Shown piece after piece: positions 29,121-42,745 of a stretch of DNA of 64,000 nucleotides. The translations under genes and the position numbers were made by a program. Every line of letters begins with the position of its first letter. Within the stretch, counting starts at the first letter, position 1. The notes below the pieces were generated by a model, which made no database searches, was not told the DNA's origin, and was given only the letters and a program-made list of their open reading frames with translations. Location: assembly GCA_946902985.2 (NCBI GenBank), contig OX336391.1, forward strand, positions 148,689,545 to 148,753,544. Reading direction: 5' to 3'. This DNA is from Meconema thalassinum (taxonomy: Eukaryota > Arthropoda > Insecta > Orthoptera > Tettigoniidae).

Positions 29121-32100
29121 ATGAAAGCCGGATCTAAAGATCCTATAGGCTTTCATATAGCCGTGGTAGGATTTTTCGAGATCTCGGAAACTAAGCGTCG
29201 CCCACGGTTCAAACCTATACCAATCGAATCAGAGTCGAAAAAAAAATTCAAGAAAAGTCTGTCTGTATGTATGTATGTATGTATGTATGTATGTACGTAT
29301 GTGCGTGACGTTTTTGCGTTTAGCAAAGTACAGGTCGCAATTTTCAAGATATCGAGCTGAAATTTGGTACGGTGAAAGAGTTTGGGCCTGTGACGAACCC
29401 TATTGTTGGGCGTTAAAATCGGTCCAGGGCCGGACCTTTTTTTTGGGCCCTGAATTTCATCCTATTTTTTTCAATCGAAATTTCTCGGAAACGGCTGGTC
29501 GTATCGAAAAAAGTTAAATCTACGGGTGTAAGATCTCGGCGGTATGCAACTTTTTTATTCCCAATGATTTTTTGATATCTCTCACCGTTTTCTTTTTTTG
29601 GGGCCCTGAAAATGTCCATTGTGCGTGACATATTTGGGTTTAGCGAAGTACAGGTCGCAATTTTCAAGATATCGAGCTGAAATTTGGTACGGTGAAAGAG
29701 TTAGTGACAGTGACGATCTCTTTTGTTGGGCGTTAAAACCGGTGCAGGGACGGATCTTTTTTGGGGGCCCTGAATTTCCACTGTTTTTTGGAATCGATAT
29801 ATCTCGGAAACGGTTGGTCGTATCGAAAAATGTCAAATGTACAGGTGTAAGATCTCCGCGGTATGCAACTTTTTTACTCAAAACGAATTTTAGATATCTC
29901 TCACCGTTTTCTTTTTTTGGGGCCCTGAAAATGTCCATTGTGCGTGACGTTTTTGCGTTTAGCTATGTACTGGTCGCAATTTTCAAGATATTAAGCTGAA
30001 ATTTGGTACGGTGAAAGAGATAGTGACTGTGACGAATCCTGTTATTGGGCGTTAAGATCGGTGCAGGGCCGGATCTTCTCTGGGGGCCCTGAATTTCAAA
30101 CTTTTTTTTGGAATCAATATATCTCGGAAACGGTTGGTCGTATCGAAAAATGTTAAATGTACAGGTGTAAGATCTCCGCGGTATGCAACTTTTTTACTCA
30201 AAACTATTTTTAGATATCTCTCACCGTTTTCTTTTTTTGGGGCCCTGAAAATGTCCATTGTGCGTGACATTTTTGCGTTTAGCTATGTACTGGTCGCAAT
30301 TTTCAAGATATTAAGCTGAAATTTGGTACGGTGAAATAGTTAGCGACTGTGATGAATCCTGATGTTGGGCGTTAAAATCGGTGCAGGGCCGGATCATTTT
30401 TGGGGGCCCTGAATTTCAAACTTATTTTTGGAATCGATATATCTCGGGAACGGTTGGTCGTATCGAAAAACGTTAAAGGTACAGGTGCAAGATCTCCGCG
30501 GTATGCAACTTTTTTACTCACAATGATTTTTTGATATCTCTCACCCTTTTCCATTTTGGGGCCCTGAAGATGTCCAGTGTGCGTGACATATTTGGGTATA
30601 GCGAAGTACAGGTCGCAATTTTCAAGATATCGAACTGAAATTTGGTGCGGTGAAAGAGTTAGACCCTGTGAGGAAACCAATAGTCGGGCGTTAAAGACAG
30701 TAAAGGGCCGAATCTTTTCGGCGGGCCCTGAATTTCAAACATTTTTTTGAATCGATATATCTCGGAAACGGTTGGTCGTATCGAAAAACGTTAAATCTAC
30801 AGGTGTAAGATCTCCGCGGTATGCAACTTTTTTACTCAAAACGATTTTTTGATATCTCTCACCGTTTTCTTTTTTTGGGGGCCCTGAAAATGTCCATTGT
30901 GCGTGACATTTTTGCTTTTACCTAAGTACTGGTCGCAAATTTCAAGATATTAAGCTGAAATTTGGTACGGTGAAAGAGTTAGTGACTGTGACGAATCCTA
31001 TTGTTGTGCGTTAAAATCGGTGCAGGGCCGGATCTTTTTTGTGGGGCCCTGAATTTCAAACTTTTTTTTGGAATAGATATATTTCGGAAACGGTTGATCG
31101 TATCCTAAAATGTTAAAGGTATAGGTGTAAGATCTCCGCGGTATGCAACTTTTTTACTCAAAACGATTTTTTGATATCTCTCACCGTTTTTTTGGGGAGG
31201 GGGCCCTGGAAATGTCCATTGTGTGTGACATTTTTGCGTTTAGCTAAGTACTGGCCGCGATTTCAAGATATTAAGCGGACATTTGGTACGGTGAAAGAGT
31301 TAGTGACTGTGTCGAATCCTATTATTGGGCGTTATGATCGGTGCAGGGCCGGATCTTTTTTGGGGGCCCTGAATTTCAAACGTTTTTTTTGGAATCGATA
31401 TATCTCGGAAACGGTTGATCGTATCGAAAAATGTTAAAGGTATAGGTGTATGATCTCCGCGGTATGCAACTTTTTTACTCAAAACGATTTTTTGATATCT
31501 CACACCGTTTTCTTTTTTTGGGGCCCTGAAAATGTCCATTGTGTGTGACATTTTTGCGTTTAGCTAAGTACTGGTCGCAATTTTCAAGATAATAAGCTGA
31601 AATTTGGTACGGTGAAAGAGTTAAAGACTGTGACGAATCCTATTGTTGGGCGTTAAAATCGATGCAGGGCCGGATCTTTTTTGGGGGCCCTGAATTTCTA
31701 ACTGTTTTTTGGAATCGATATATCTCGGAAACGGTTGGTCGTATCGAAAAATGTTAAATGTATAGGTGTAAGATCTCCGCGGTATGCAACTTTTTTACTC
31801 AAAGCGATTTTTTGATATCTCTCACCGTTTTCTTTTTTTGGGGCCCTGAAAATATCCATTGTGCGTGACATTTTTGCGTTTAGCTAGGTACTGGTCGCAA
31901 TTTTCAAGATATTAAGCTGAAATTTGTTGCGGCGAAAGAGTTAGTGACTGTAACGAATCCTATTGTTGGGCGTTAAAATCGATGCAGGGCCGGATCTTTT
32001 TGGCGGGCCCTGAATTTCAAACTTTTTTTCGGCATCGATATATCTCGGTAACGGTTGGTCGCATCGAAAAATGTTAAATGTACGGGTGTAAGATCTCCGC

Positions 32101-32857
32101 GGTATGCAACTTTTTAACTCAAAACGATTTATTGATATCTCTCACCGTTTTTTTTGGGGGGGGGGGGGGCTGAAAATGTCCATTGTGCGTGACATTTTTG
32201 CGTTTACCTAAGTTCTGGTCGCAATTTTCAAGACATTAAGCTGAAATTCGGTACGATGAAAGAGTTAGTGACTGTGACGAATCCTTTTGTTGGGCGTTAA
32301 AATCGGTGCAGGGTCGGATCTTTTTTGGGGCCCTGAAATTCAAACTTTTTTTGGAATCGATATATCTCGTAAACGGTTCATCGTATCGAAAAATGTTAAA
32401 TGTATAGGTGTAAGATCTCCGCGGTATGCAACATTTTTACTCAAAACGATTTTTTGATATCTCTCACCGTTTTCTATTTTTTGGGCCCTGAAAATGTCCA
32501 CTGTGCGTGACATTTTTGGGTTTAGCGAAGTACAGGTCGCAATTTTCAAGATATCGGGCTGAAATTTGGAGATGTGAAAGAGTTGGACCCTGTGAGGAAA
32601 CCAGTTGTCGGACGTTAAAAACGGTGCAGGGCCGGATCTTTTTGGGGGGCCCAGAATTTCAAACTTTTTTTTGGAATCGATATATCTCGGAAACGGTTGG
32701 TCGCATCGAAAAAGTTAAAAGTACAGGTGTAAGATCTCCGCGGTATGCAACTTTTTTACTCAAAACGATTTTTTGATATCTCTCACCGTTTTATTTTTTG
32801 GGGGCCCTGAATATGTCCATTGTGCGTGACATTTTTGCGTTTAGCTAAGTACTGGTT
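29121..32857 (+). repeat. Array unit E4 (long head, no tail)
   Basis: Hairpin 29121-29156. The first part copies E3: 29619 matches 25396, and 30052 matches 26791. One 961-bp block is missing relative to E3. It ends without a tail in the middle of a repeat (CTAAGTACTGG) where the next hairpin starts. Confidence 0.85.
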
Positions 32858-35800
32858 ATGAAAGCCGGATCTAAAGATCCTATAGGCTTTCATATAGCCG
32901 TGGTATGTCGGAAAAAGTCTGTCTGTATGTATGTGCGTGACGCTTTTGCGTTTAGCAAAGTACAGGTCGCAATTTTCAAGATATCGAGGTGAAATTTGGT
33001 ACGGTGAAAGAGTTGGGGCCTGTGACGAACCCTATCGTAGGGCGTTAAAATCGGTGCAGGGCCGGATCTTTTTTGGGGGCCCTGAATTTCAAACTGTTTT
33101 TTGGAATCGATATATCTCGGGAACGGTTGGTCGTATCGAAAAATGTTAAAGGTATAGGTGTAAGATCTCCGCGGTATGCAACTTTTTTACTCAGAGCGAT
33201 TTTTTGATATCTCTCACCGTTTTCTTTTTTTAGGGCCCTGAAAATGTCCATTGTGTGTGACGTTTTTGCGTTTAGCTAAGTACTGGTAGCAATTTTCAAG
33301 ATATGAAGCTGAAATTTGGTACGGTGAAAGAGTTAGGGACTGTGACGAATCCTATTATTGGGCGTTAAAATCGGTGCTGGGCCGAATCTTTTTTTGGGGC
33401 CCTGAATTTCAATTTTTTTGGAATCGATATATCTCGGAAACGGTTGGTCTTATCAAAAAACTTTAAATCTACATGTGTAAGATCTCCGCGGTATGCAACT
33501 TTTTTTACTCAAAACGATTTTTTGATATCTCTCACTGTTTTGATTTTTTGAGGCCCTGAAAAAGTCAATTGTGCATGACATTTTTGGGTTGGGCGAAGTA
33601 TAGGTCTTAATTTTCATGATATCGAGGTGAAATTTGGAGCGGTGAACGAGTTGTACCCTGTGAGGAAACCTGTTGTTGGCCGTTATAATCGGTTAAGGGC
33701 CGGATCTTTTTGGGGGGCCCTAAATTTCAAACTTTTTTTTGGAATCGATATATCTCGGAAACGGTTGATCGTATCGAAAAATGTTAAAGGTATAGGTGTA
33801 AGATCTCCGCGGTATGCACCTTTTTCACTCAAAACGATTTTTTGATATCTCTCACCGTTTCATTTTTTGGGGGCCCTGAAAATGTCCATTGTGCGTGACA
33901 TTTTTGCGTTTAGCTAAGTACTGGTCGCAATTTTCAAGATATTAAGCTGAAATTTGGTACGGTGAAAGATTTAGTGACTGTGACGAATCCTATTGTTGGG
34001 CGTTAAAATAGCCGCAGGGCCGGATCTTTTTTGGGGGCCCTGAATTTCAAACTTTTTTTTTGAATCGATATATCTCGGAAACGGTTGACCGTATCGAATA
34101 ATGTTAAATGCATAGGTGTAAGATCTCCGCTGTATGCAACTTTTTTACTCAAAACGACTTTTTGATATCTCTCACCGTTTTATTTTTTGGGGGCCCTGAA
34201 AATGTCCATTGTGCGTGACATTTTTGCGTTTAGCTAAGTACTGGTCGTCATTTTCAAGATATTAAGCTGAAATTTGGTACTGTGAAAGAGTTAGTGACTG
34301 TGACGAATCCTATTGTTGGGCGTTAAAATCGGTGAAGGGCCGGATCTTTTGGGGGGGCCCTAAATTTCAAATTTATTTTTGGAATCGATATACCTCGTAA
34401 ACGGTTGGTCGTATCGAAAAATGTTAAATGTACAGGTGTAAGATCTCTGCGGTATGCAACTTTTTTACTCAAAACGATTTTTTGATATCTCTCACCGTTT
34501 TCTTTTTTTAGAGCCCTGAAAATGTCCATTGTGCGTGACATTCTTGCGTTTAGCTAAGTACTGGTCGCAATTTTCAATATATTAAGCTGAAATTTGGTTC
34601 GGTGAAAGACTTAGTGACTGTGACGAATCCTGTTGTTGGGCGTTAAAATCGGTGCAGGGCCGAATCTTTTTTGGGGACATTGAATTCCAACCATTTTATT
34701 GGAATCGATATATCCCGGAAACGGTTGATCGTATCGAATAATGTTAAAAGTATAGGTGTATGATCTTCGCGGTATGCAACTTTTTTACTCAAAACGATTT
34801 TTTGATATCTCTCACCGTTTTATTTTTGGGGGGCCCTGAAAATGTCCATTGTGCGTGACATTTTTGCGATTAGCTAAGTACTGGTCGCAATTTTCATGAT
34901 ATTAAGCTGAAATTTGGTACGGTGAAATATTTTGTGAATGTGACGAATCCTATTGTTGGGCATTAAAAAAGGTGCAGGGCCGGATCTTTTTTGGGGGCCC
35001 TGAATTTCAAACTTTTTTTTGGAATCGATATATCTCGGAAACGGTTGATCGTATCGAATAATGTTAAAAGTATAGGTGTATGATCTCCGCGGTATGAAAC
35101 TTTTTTACTCAAATCGATTTTTTGATATCTCTCACCGTTTTATTTTTTGGGGGCCCTGAAAATGTCCATTATGCGTGACAATTTTGCGTTTAGCTAAGTA
35201 CTGGTCGTCATTTTCAAGATATTAAGCTGAAATTTGGTACGGTGAAATAGTTAGTGACTGTGACGAATCCTATTGTTGGGCGTTAAAATCGGTGAAGGGC
35301 CGGATCTTTTGGGGGGGCCCGTAATTTCAAATTTATTTTTGGAATCGATATACCTCGGAAACGGTTGGTCGTATCGAAAAATGTTAAATGTACAGGTGTA
35401 AGATCTCCGCGGTATGCAACTTTTTTACTCAAAACGATTTTTTGATATCTCTCACCGTTTTCTTTTTTTAGGGCCCTGAAAATGTCCATTGTGCGTGACA
35501 TTTTTGCGTTTAGCTAAGTACTGGTCGCAATTTTCAAGATATCGAACTGAAATTTGGTGCGGTGAAAGAGTTAGACCCTGTGAGGAAACCAATTGTCGGG
35601 CGTTAAAGACGGTACAGGGCCGAATTTTTTGGGGGGGCCCTGAATTTCAAACATTTTTTTGGAATCGATATATCTCGGAAACGGTTGGTCGTATCGAAAA
35701 ACGTTAAATGTACAGGTGTAAGATCGTCGCGGTATGCAACTTTTTTACTCAAATTGATTTTTTGATATCTCTCACCGTTTTCTTTTTTGGGGCCCTGAAA

Positions 35801-37681
35801 ATGTCCATTGTGCGTCACATTTTTGGGTTTAGCGAAGTACAGGTCGCAATATTCAAGATATCGAGCTGAATTTGGAGCGGTGAATGAGTTGGACCGTGTG
35901 AGGAAACCTGTTGTCGGGGGTTAAAAACGGTGCAGGGCCGGATATTTTTGGGGGGCCCTGAATTTCAGACTTTTTTTTGAATCGATATATCTCGGAAACG
36001 GCTGGTCTTATCTAAAAACGTTAAATGTATAGGTGTAAGATCTCCGTGGTATGCAACTTTTTTACTCAAAACGATTTTTTGATATCTCTCACCGTTTTCT
36101 TTTTTGGGGCCCTGAAGATGTGCGTATGTGCGTGTCGTTTTCGGGTTTAGCAAAGTACAGGTCGCAATTTTCAAGATATTAAGCTGAAATTTGGAGCGGT
36201 AAAAGAAAGAAGGAAGGAAGATTGTAGTTTTACGTGACCGTGAATCTTGTGATTATGAGCCGAGGGACCTCCTTTTTACGTGGAATCCGAACCACAGGAC
36301 ATGGCATTTCACTTCGAAAATCTCACATGCATTGACCGGGAATCAGCGGTAAAAGAGCTAGAGCCTATGAGGAACCTTATTTTTGGGCGTTAAAATTGGT
36401 GCAGGGCCGGATCATTTTTGGGGGCCCTGAATTTGAAAATCTTTTGGAATCGATATATCTCGGAGACGGTTGGTCATATCGAAAAATGTTAAATACACAG
36501 GTCTAAAATCTCCGCGGTATGCAACTTTCTTACCCATAACGATTTTTTGATATCTCTCAGCGTTGTCTTTTTTTGGGGCCGTGAAAATGTACGTATGGGC
36601 GTGTCGTTTTTACGTTTAGCAAACTACTGGTCGGAATTTTCAAGATATCGAGCTGAAATGTGGTATGGGGAAAGAAATCGGGCCTGTGAGGAATTCTGTT
36701 TTCGGGCGTTAATATTGGTGCAGGGCCGGACCTTTCTTTAGGGCCCTGAATTTCATTCTTTTTTTTTACCCCGGATAATGTTTTGATATCTCTCACCGTT
36801 TTCCTTTTCTGGGGCCCTGAATGTCTTCCTTTTTTTTTCCAACCGTTATATCTGGGAATCGGTTGGCCGTATCTAACAAAGTAAAATCTTCATGTGTATG
36901 ATCTCAGTGGTTAGCAACTTTTTCAACCCTTAAGATTTTTTGATATCTCTCACCGTTTTGATTTTCTGCGGCCCTGAATTTCTTCCTTTTTTTTCGAACC
37001 GTTATATTTGGGAAACGGTTGGCCGTTTCGAACGAAGTAAAATCTACAGATATAGGATCGCATTGATTAGCAACTTTTTTAACTCTTATGATTTTTTTAT
37101 ATCTCTCACCATTTTCCTTTTTTGGGGCCGTGAATTTCATTCTTTTTTTCGAATCGTTATATCTCTGAAAGCGTCGATCCTATCAAAAAAAGCTAAATCT
37201 ACAGGTGTAAGATATCAGTGATTTGCAACTTTTCTACCCCTTATCAGATTTTGATATCTCTCACCGTTGTGATGATATTAAATGTTTTTGGTTTTTGAAA
37301 AAAAAAAGGGGGCCCAAATGGATATAATAACTGGTAAAAAATTCAACTGATGGCCTAATTGAATTCTACGGAAAATTATCTATAAAAAATCGTTTTAACC
37401 TTTTCAATAAGTTGAATCATGTATTTACAGCAGTAAGATATTTTCCACTTCCGAGGACGTCCGGCTTTCATAACCATGTGATGGTGTCAGCATTGCCTAG
37501 AATAACATTTTATAATTTTCCAACATTTCCTCGCAATCGGGTCGAAGGTCTGAAATGCAATTCCGCAGGCCCTGCCGCCAACGAAGTAGTTGTTTGAGAT
37601 TATAACCCCTCTTGCTGGCCCCTTTCTGCTACGCCACGGTCTCATCAAAAGCAGGTCGTGCTGCGTGGACTCCTACTTGTT
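32858..37681 (+). repeat. Array unit E5 (short head, tail 1b)
   Basis: Hairpin 32858-32893 with only a very short microsatellite (about 32919-32936). Contains the SINE insertion at 36196-36356 and, at 36813-37283, three consecutive ~157-bp half-repeats. Tail 1b inverted arm at 37460-37474. Confidence 0.85.
36196..36356 (-). repeat. SINE-like insertion with 11-bp target duplication
   Basis: A 139-bp insert (36207-36345) is flanked by GCGGTAAAAGA at 36196-36206 and 36346-36356. Outside it, the 320-bp repeat resumes. On the minus strand it has a B-box-like GGTTCGGATTCC (36282-36293) and a CTTCCTTCC tail at the low-coordinate end, as in tRNA-derived SINEs. An A box was not found, so it may be 5' truncated. 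Confidence 0.85.
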
Positions 37682-40600
37682 ATGAAAGCCGGATCTAAAG
37701 ATCCTATAGGCTTTCATATAGCCGTGGTATATTGGAAAAAGTCTGTCTGTATGTATGTATGTATGTATGTATGTATGTATGTGCGTGACGTTTTTGCGTT
37801 TAGCAAAGTACAGGTCGCAATTTTCAAGATATCGAGCTAAAATTTGGTACGGTGAAAGAGTTGGCGCCTGTAACGAACCCTATTGTTGGGCGTTAAAATC
37901 GATGCAGGGCCGGACCTTTTTTTGGGGCCCTGAATTTCATCCTATTTTTTTGAATCGATATATCACGGAAACGGTTGGTCGTATCGAAAAATGTTAAAGG
38001 TATAGGTGTAAGATCTCCGCGGTATGCAGCTTTTTTACTCCAAGCGATTTTTTTATATCTCTCACTGTTTTCTTTTTTTGGGGCCCTGAAAATGTCCATT
38101 GTGCGTGACATTTTTGCGTTTACCTAAGTACTGGTCGCAATTTTCAAGATATTAGGCTGAAATTTGATACGATGAAAGAGTTAGTGACTGTGACGAATCC
38201 TATTGTTGGGCGTTAAAATCGGTAAAGGGCCGGATCTTTTTTGGGGGCCCTGAATTTCAAACTTTTGTTGGAATCGATATATCTCGTAAACGGTTGATCG
38301 TATCGAAAATTGTTAAATATACAGGTGTAAGATCTCCGCGATATGCAACTTTTTCACTCAAAACAATTTTTTGATATCTCTCACCGTTTTCTTTTTTGGG
38401 GCCCTGAAAATGTCCACTGTGCGTGATATTTTTGCGTTTAGCTAAGTACTGGTCGCAATTTTCAAGATATTAAGCTGCAATTTGGTACGGTGAAAGAGTT
38501 AGTGACTGTGACGAATCCTATTGTTGGGCATTAAAATCGGTGCAGGGCCGGATCTTTTTTGGGGGCCCTGAATTTCAAACTTTTTTTTGGAATCGATAGA
38601 TCTCGGAAACGGTTGATCGTATCGAAATATGTTAAAAGTATGGGTGTAAGATCTCCGCGGTATGCAACTTTTTTACTCAAAACGATTTTTTGATATCTCT
38701 CACCGTTTTCTTTTTTTGGGGCCCTGAAAATGTCCATTGTGCGTGACATTTTTGCGTTTAGCCAAGTACTGGTCGCAATTTTCAAGATATTAAGCTAAAA
38801 TTTGGTACGGTGAAAGAGTTTGTGACTGTGACGAATCCAGTTGTTGGGCGTTAAGGTCGGTGCAGGGCCGGATCTTTTTTGGGGGCCCTGAATTTCTAAC
38901 TGTTTTTTGGAATCGATATATCTCAGAAACGGTTGGTCGTATCGAAAAATGTTAAAAGTACAGGTGTAAGATCTCCGTGGTATGCAACTTTTTTACTCAA
39001 AACGATTTTTTGATATCTCTCACCGTTTTCTTTTTTTGGGGCCCTGAAAATGTCCATTGTGCGTGACATTTTTGCGTTTGGCTAAGTACTGGTCTCAATT
39101 TTCAAGATATTAAGCTGAAATTTGGTACGGTGAAAGAGTTATTGACTGTGACGAATCCTATTATTGGGCGTTAAAATCGGTACAGGGACCTTTTTGGGGG
39201 GCCCTTAATTTCATCCCTTTTTTGGAATCGATATATCTCGTAAACGGTTGATCGTATCGAGAATTGTTAAATGTACAGGTGTAAGATCTCCGCGGTATGC
39301 AACTTTTTTACTCAAAACAATTTTTTGATATCTCTCACCGTTTTCTTTTTTTGGGGCTCTGAAAATGTCCATTGTGCGTGACATTTTTGCGTTTAGCTAA
39401 GTACTGGTCGCAATTTTCAAGATATTAGGCTGAAATTTGGTACGATGAAAGAGTTGGTGACTGTGACGAATCCTCTTATTGGGCGTTAAAATCGGTGCAG
39501 GGCCGGATCTTTTTTGGGAGCCCTGAATTTCAAACTTTTTTTTGGAATCGATATATCTCGTAAACGGTTGATCGTATCGAAAATTGTTAAATGTACAGGG
39601 GTGAGATCTCCGCGGTATGCAACTTTTTTACTCAAAAACTATTTTTTGATATCTCTCACCGTTTTCTTTTTTTGGGGCCCAGAAAACGTCCATTGTGCGT
39701 GACATTTTTGGGTTTAGCTAAGTACTGGTCGCAATTTTCAAGATATTATGCTGCAATTTTGTACGGTGAAAGAGTTAGTGACTGTGACGAATCCTATTGT
39801 TGGGCGTTAAAATCGGTGCGGGGCCGGATCTTTTTTGGGGGCCCTGAATTTCAAACTTTTTTTTGGAATCGATATATCTCGGAAACGGTTGATCGTATCG
39901 AAAAATGTTAAATGTATTGGTGTAAGATCTCCGCGGTATGCACCTTTTTTACTCAAAACGATTTTTTGATATCTCTCACCGTTTTCTTTTTTGGGGGCCC
40001 TGAAAATGTCCATTGTGCGTGACATTTTTGCGTTTAGCAAGGCACAGGTCGCAATTTTCAAGATATCAAGCACAAATTTGGTACGGTGAAAGAGCTAGGG
40101 CCTGTGAGGAACCCTATTGTTGGGCGTTAAAATCGGTGCAGGGCCAAACCTTTTTTTGGGGCCCTGAATTTCATCCCCTTTTTTGGAATCAATATATCTC
40201 GGAAACGGTTGGTCGTATCGAAAAATGTTAAAGGTACAGGTGTAAGATCTCCGTGGTATGCAACTTTTTTACCCAAAACGATTTTTTGATATCTCTCACC
40301 GTTTTCTTTTTTTGGGGCCCTGAAAATGTCCATTGTGCGTGACATTTTTGCGTTTGGCTAAGTACTGCTCTCAATTTTCAAGATATTATGCTGAAATTTG
40401 GTACGGTGAAAGAGTTAGTGACTGTGACGAATCCTATTATTGGGCGTTACAATCGGTACAGCGACCTTTTTGGGGGGCCCTTAATTTCATCCCTTTTTTT
40501 GGAATCGATATATCTCGTAAACGGTTGATCGTATCGAAAATTGTTAAATGTACAGGTGTAAGATCTCCGCGGTATGCAACTTTTTTACTGAAAAACAATT

Positions 40601-42745
40601 TTTTGATATCTCTCACCGTTTTCTTTTTTTGGGGCCCAGAAAATGTCCATTGTGCGTGACATTTTTGCGTTTAGCTAAGTACTGGTCGCAATATTCAAGA
40701 TATTATGCTGCAATTTGGTACGGTGAAAGAGTTAGTGACTGTGACGAATCCTATTGTTGGGCGTTAAAATCGGTGCAGGGTCGGATCTTTTTTGGGGGCC
40801 CTGAATTTCAAACTTTTTTTTGGAATCGATATATCTCGGAAACGGTTGATCGTATCGAAAAATGTTAAATGTATTGGTGTAAGATCTCCGCGGTATGCAC
40901 CTTTTTTTACTCAAAACGATTTTTTGATATCACTCACCGTTTTCTTTTTTGGGGGCCCTGAAAATGTCCATTGTGCGTGACATTTTTGCGTTTAGCAAGG
41001 CACAGGTCGCAATTTTCATGATATTAAGCTGAAATTTGGCACGGTGAAAGAGTTAGAGACTATGACGAATCGTATTGTTGGGCGTTAAAATCGGTGTAGG
41101 GCCGGATCTTTTTTGGGGGCCCTGAATTTCTAACTGTTTTTGGGAATCGATATATCTCGGAAACGGTTGGTCGTATCGAAAAATGTCAAATGTACAGGTG
41201 TAAGATCTCCGCGGTATGCAACTTTTTTACTCAAAAAGATTTTTTGATATCTCTCACCGTTTTCTTTTTTTGGGGCCCTGAAAATGTCCATTGTGCGTGA
41301 CATTTTTGCGTTTAGCCAAGAACTGGTCGCAATTTTCAAGATATTAAGCTGCAATTTGGTACGGTGAAAGAGTTAGTGACTGTGACGAATCCTATTGTTG
41401 GGCGTTAAAATCGGTGCAGGGCCGGATCTTTTTTGGGGGCCCTGAATTTCAAACTTTTTTTTGGAATCGATATATCTCGGAAACGGTTGATCGTATCGAA
41501 AAATGTTAAATGTATTGGTGTAAGATCTCCGCGGTATGCACCTTTTTTACTCAAAACGATTTTTTGATATCTCTCACCGTTTTCTGTTTGGGGGCCCTGA
41601 AAATGTCCATTGTGCGTGACATTTTTGCGTTTAGCAAGGCACAGGTCGCAATTTTCAAGATATCAAGCAGAAATTTGGTACGGTGAAAGAGCTAGGGCCT
41701 GTGAGGAACCCTATTGTTGGGCGTTAAAATCGGTGCAGGGCCGGACCTTTTTTTGGGGCCCTGAATTTCATCCCCTTTTTTGGAATCAATATATCTCGGA
41801 AACGGATGGTCGTATCGAAAAACGTCAAATGTAAAGGTGTAAGATCACCAGGGTATGGGGCTATTTTACTCATAACGATTTTTTGATATCTCTCACCTTT
41901 TTCTCTTTTTGGGGCCCTGAAAATGTCCATTGTGCGTGACATATTTGGGTTTAGAGAAGTACAGGTCGCAATTTTCAAGATATCAAACTGAAATTTGGTG
42001 CGGTCACCAGCATGTTGGATTTTTGGTAACCAGGTTATTGAAAGTCCTATAGGTGAACTTATGTTCATAGCCCCTATGAACATTTAAAAATTCAGTTTGA
42101 TTGATATAATAGATTCGTAGATATTGAGAACCATCTAAATATTTCGGATGGACGCCATGTTGGATTGTTATATGTATTGGCCATAGAGTCATGTACCATT
42201 AAAGAAAAATATTGCGTAGGTTCATTATTCAAACTTTCACCTCGATCGCATGATTACGACACATGAAAATAAAAACTTAATTTGAAAATTAGCACAGCCG
42301 CCATCTTGAGGTTATGTAAACAATTGAACCAAATTAAATACCAGTGCATTATAATTTGTATAAACATTTCCTGTGCCATGTTTCATTGCGTTTGGATCAT
42401 TAAATCGTGAGAAAAGTCTATATAAAACTTTCAACTTCGCGTGGCCGCCATGTTCGTTTTGTAGTTAACCGTATTTTGAAAGTCTCATAAGTGAACTTCC
42501 AGTGGTGCCCCTTATCTACGTACAAAATTTCAGGGTGATACCGGTAAAAATTTCAGAGATATAGAATACCGGTGAAATATTTCGCACAACCGCCATCTTG
42601 AGGTTATGTAAACAATTGAACGAACTTAGATGTCAGGGCATTACAATGTGTATAAACATATACTGTACCAAGTCTCATTACGTTTGGTTGGTAAAATCGC
42701 GAGAAACGTCAATTTAAAGTCGCAACTTCGCTTGGCCGCCTTGTT
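37682..42745 (+). repeat. Array unit E6 (short head, tail 2)
   Basis: Hairpin 37682-37717, then TATTGGAAAAAGTCTGTCTG and TATG repeats. About 13 repeats follow. Tail 2 occupies 42001-42745 (745 bp) and contains two ~291-bp spaced CCGCCATCTTGAGGTTATG blocks. Confidence 0.87.
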
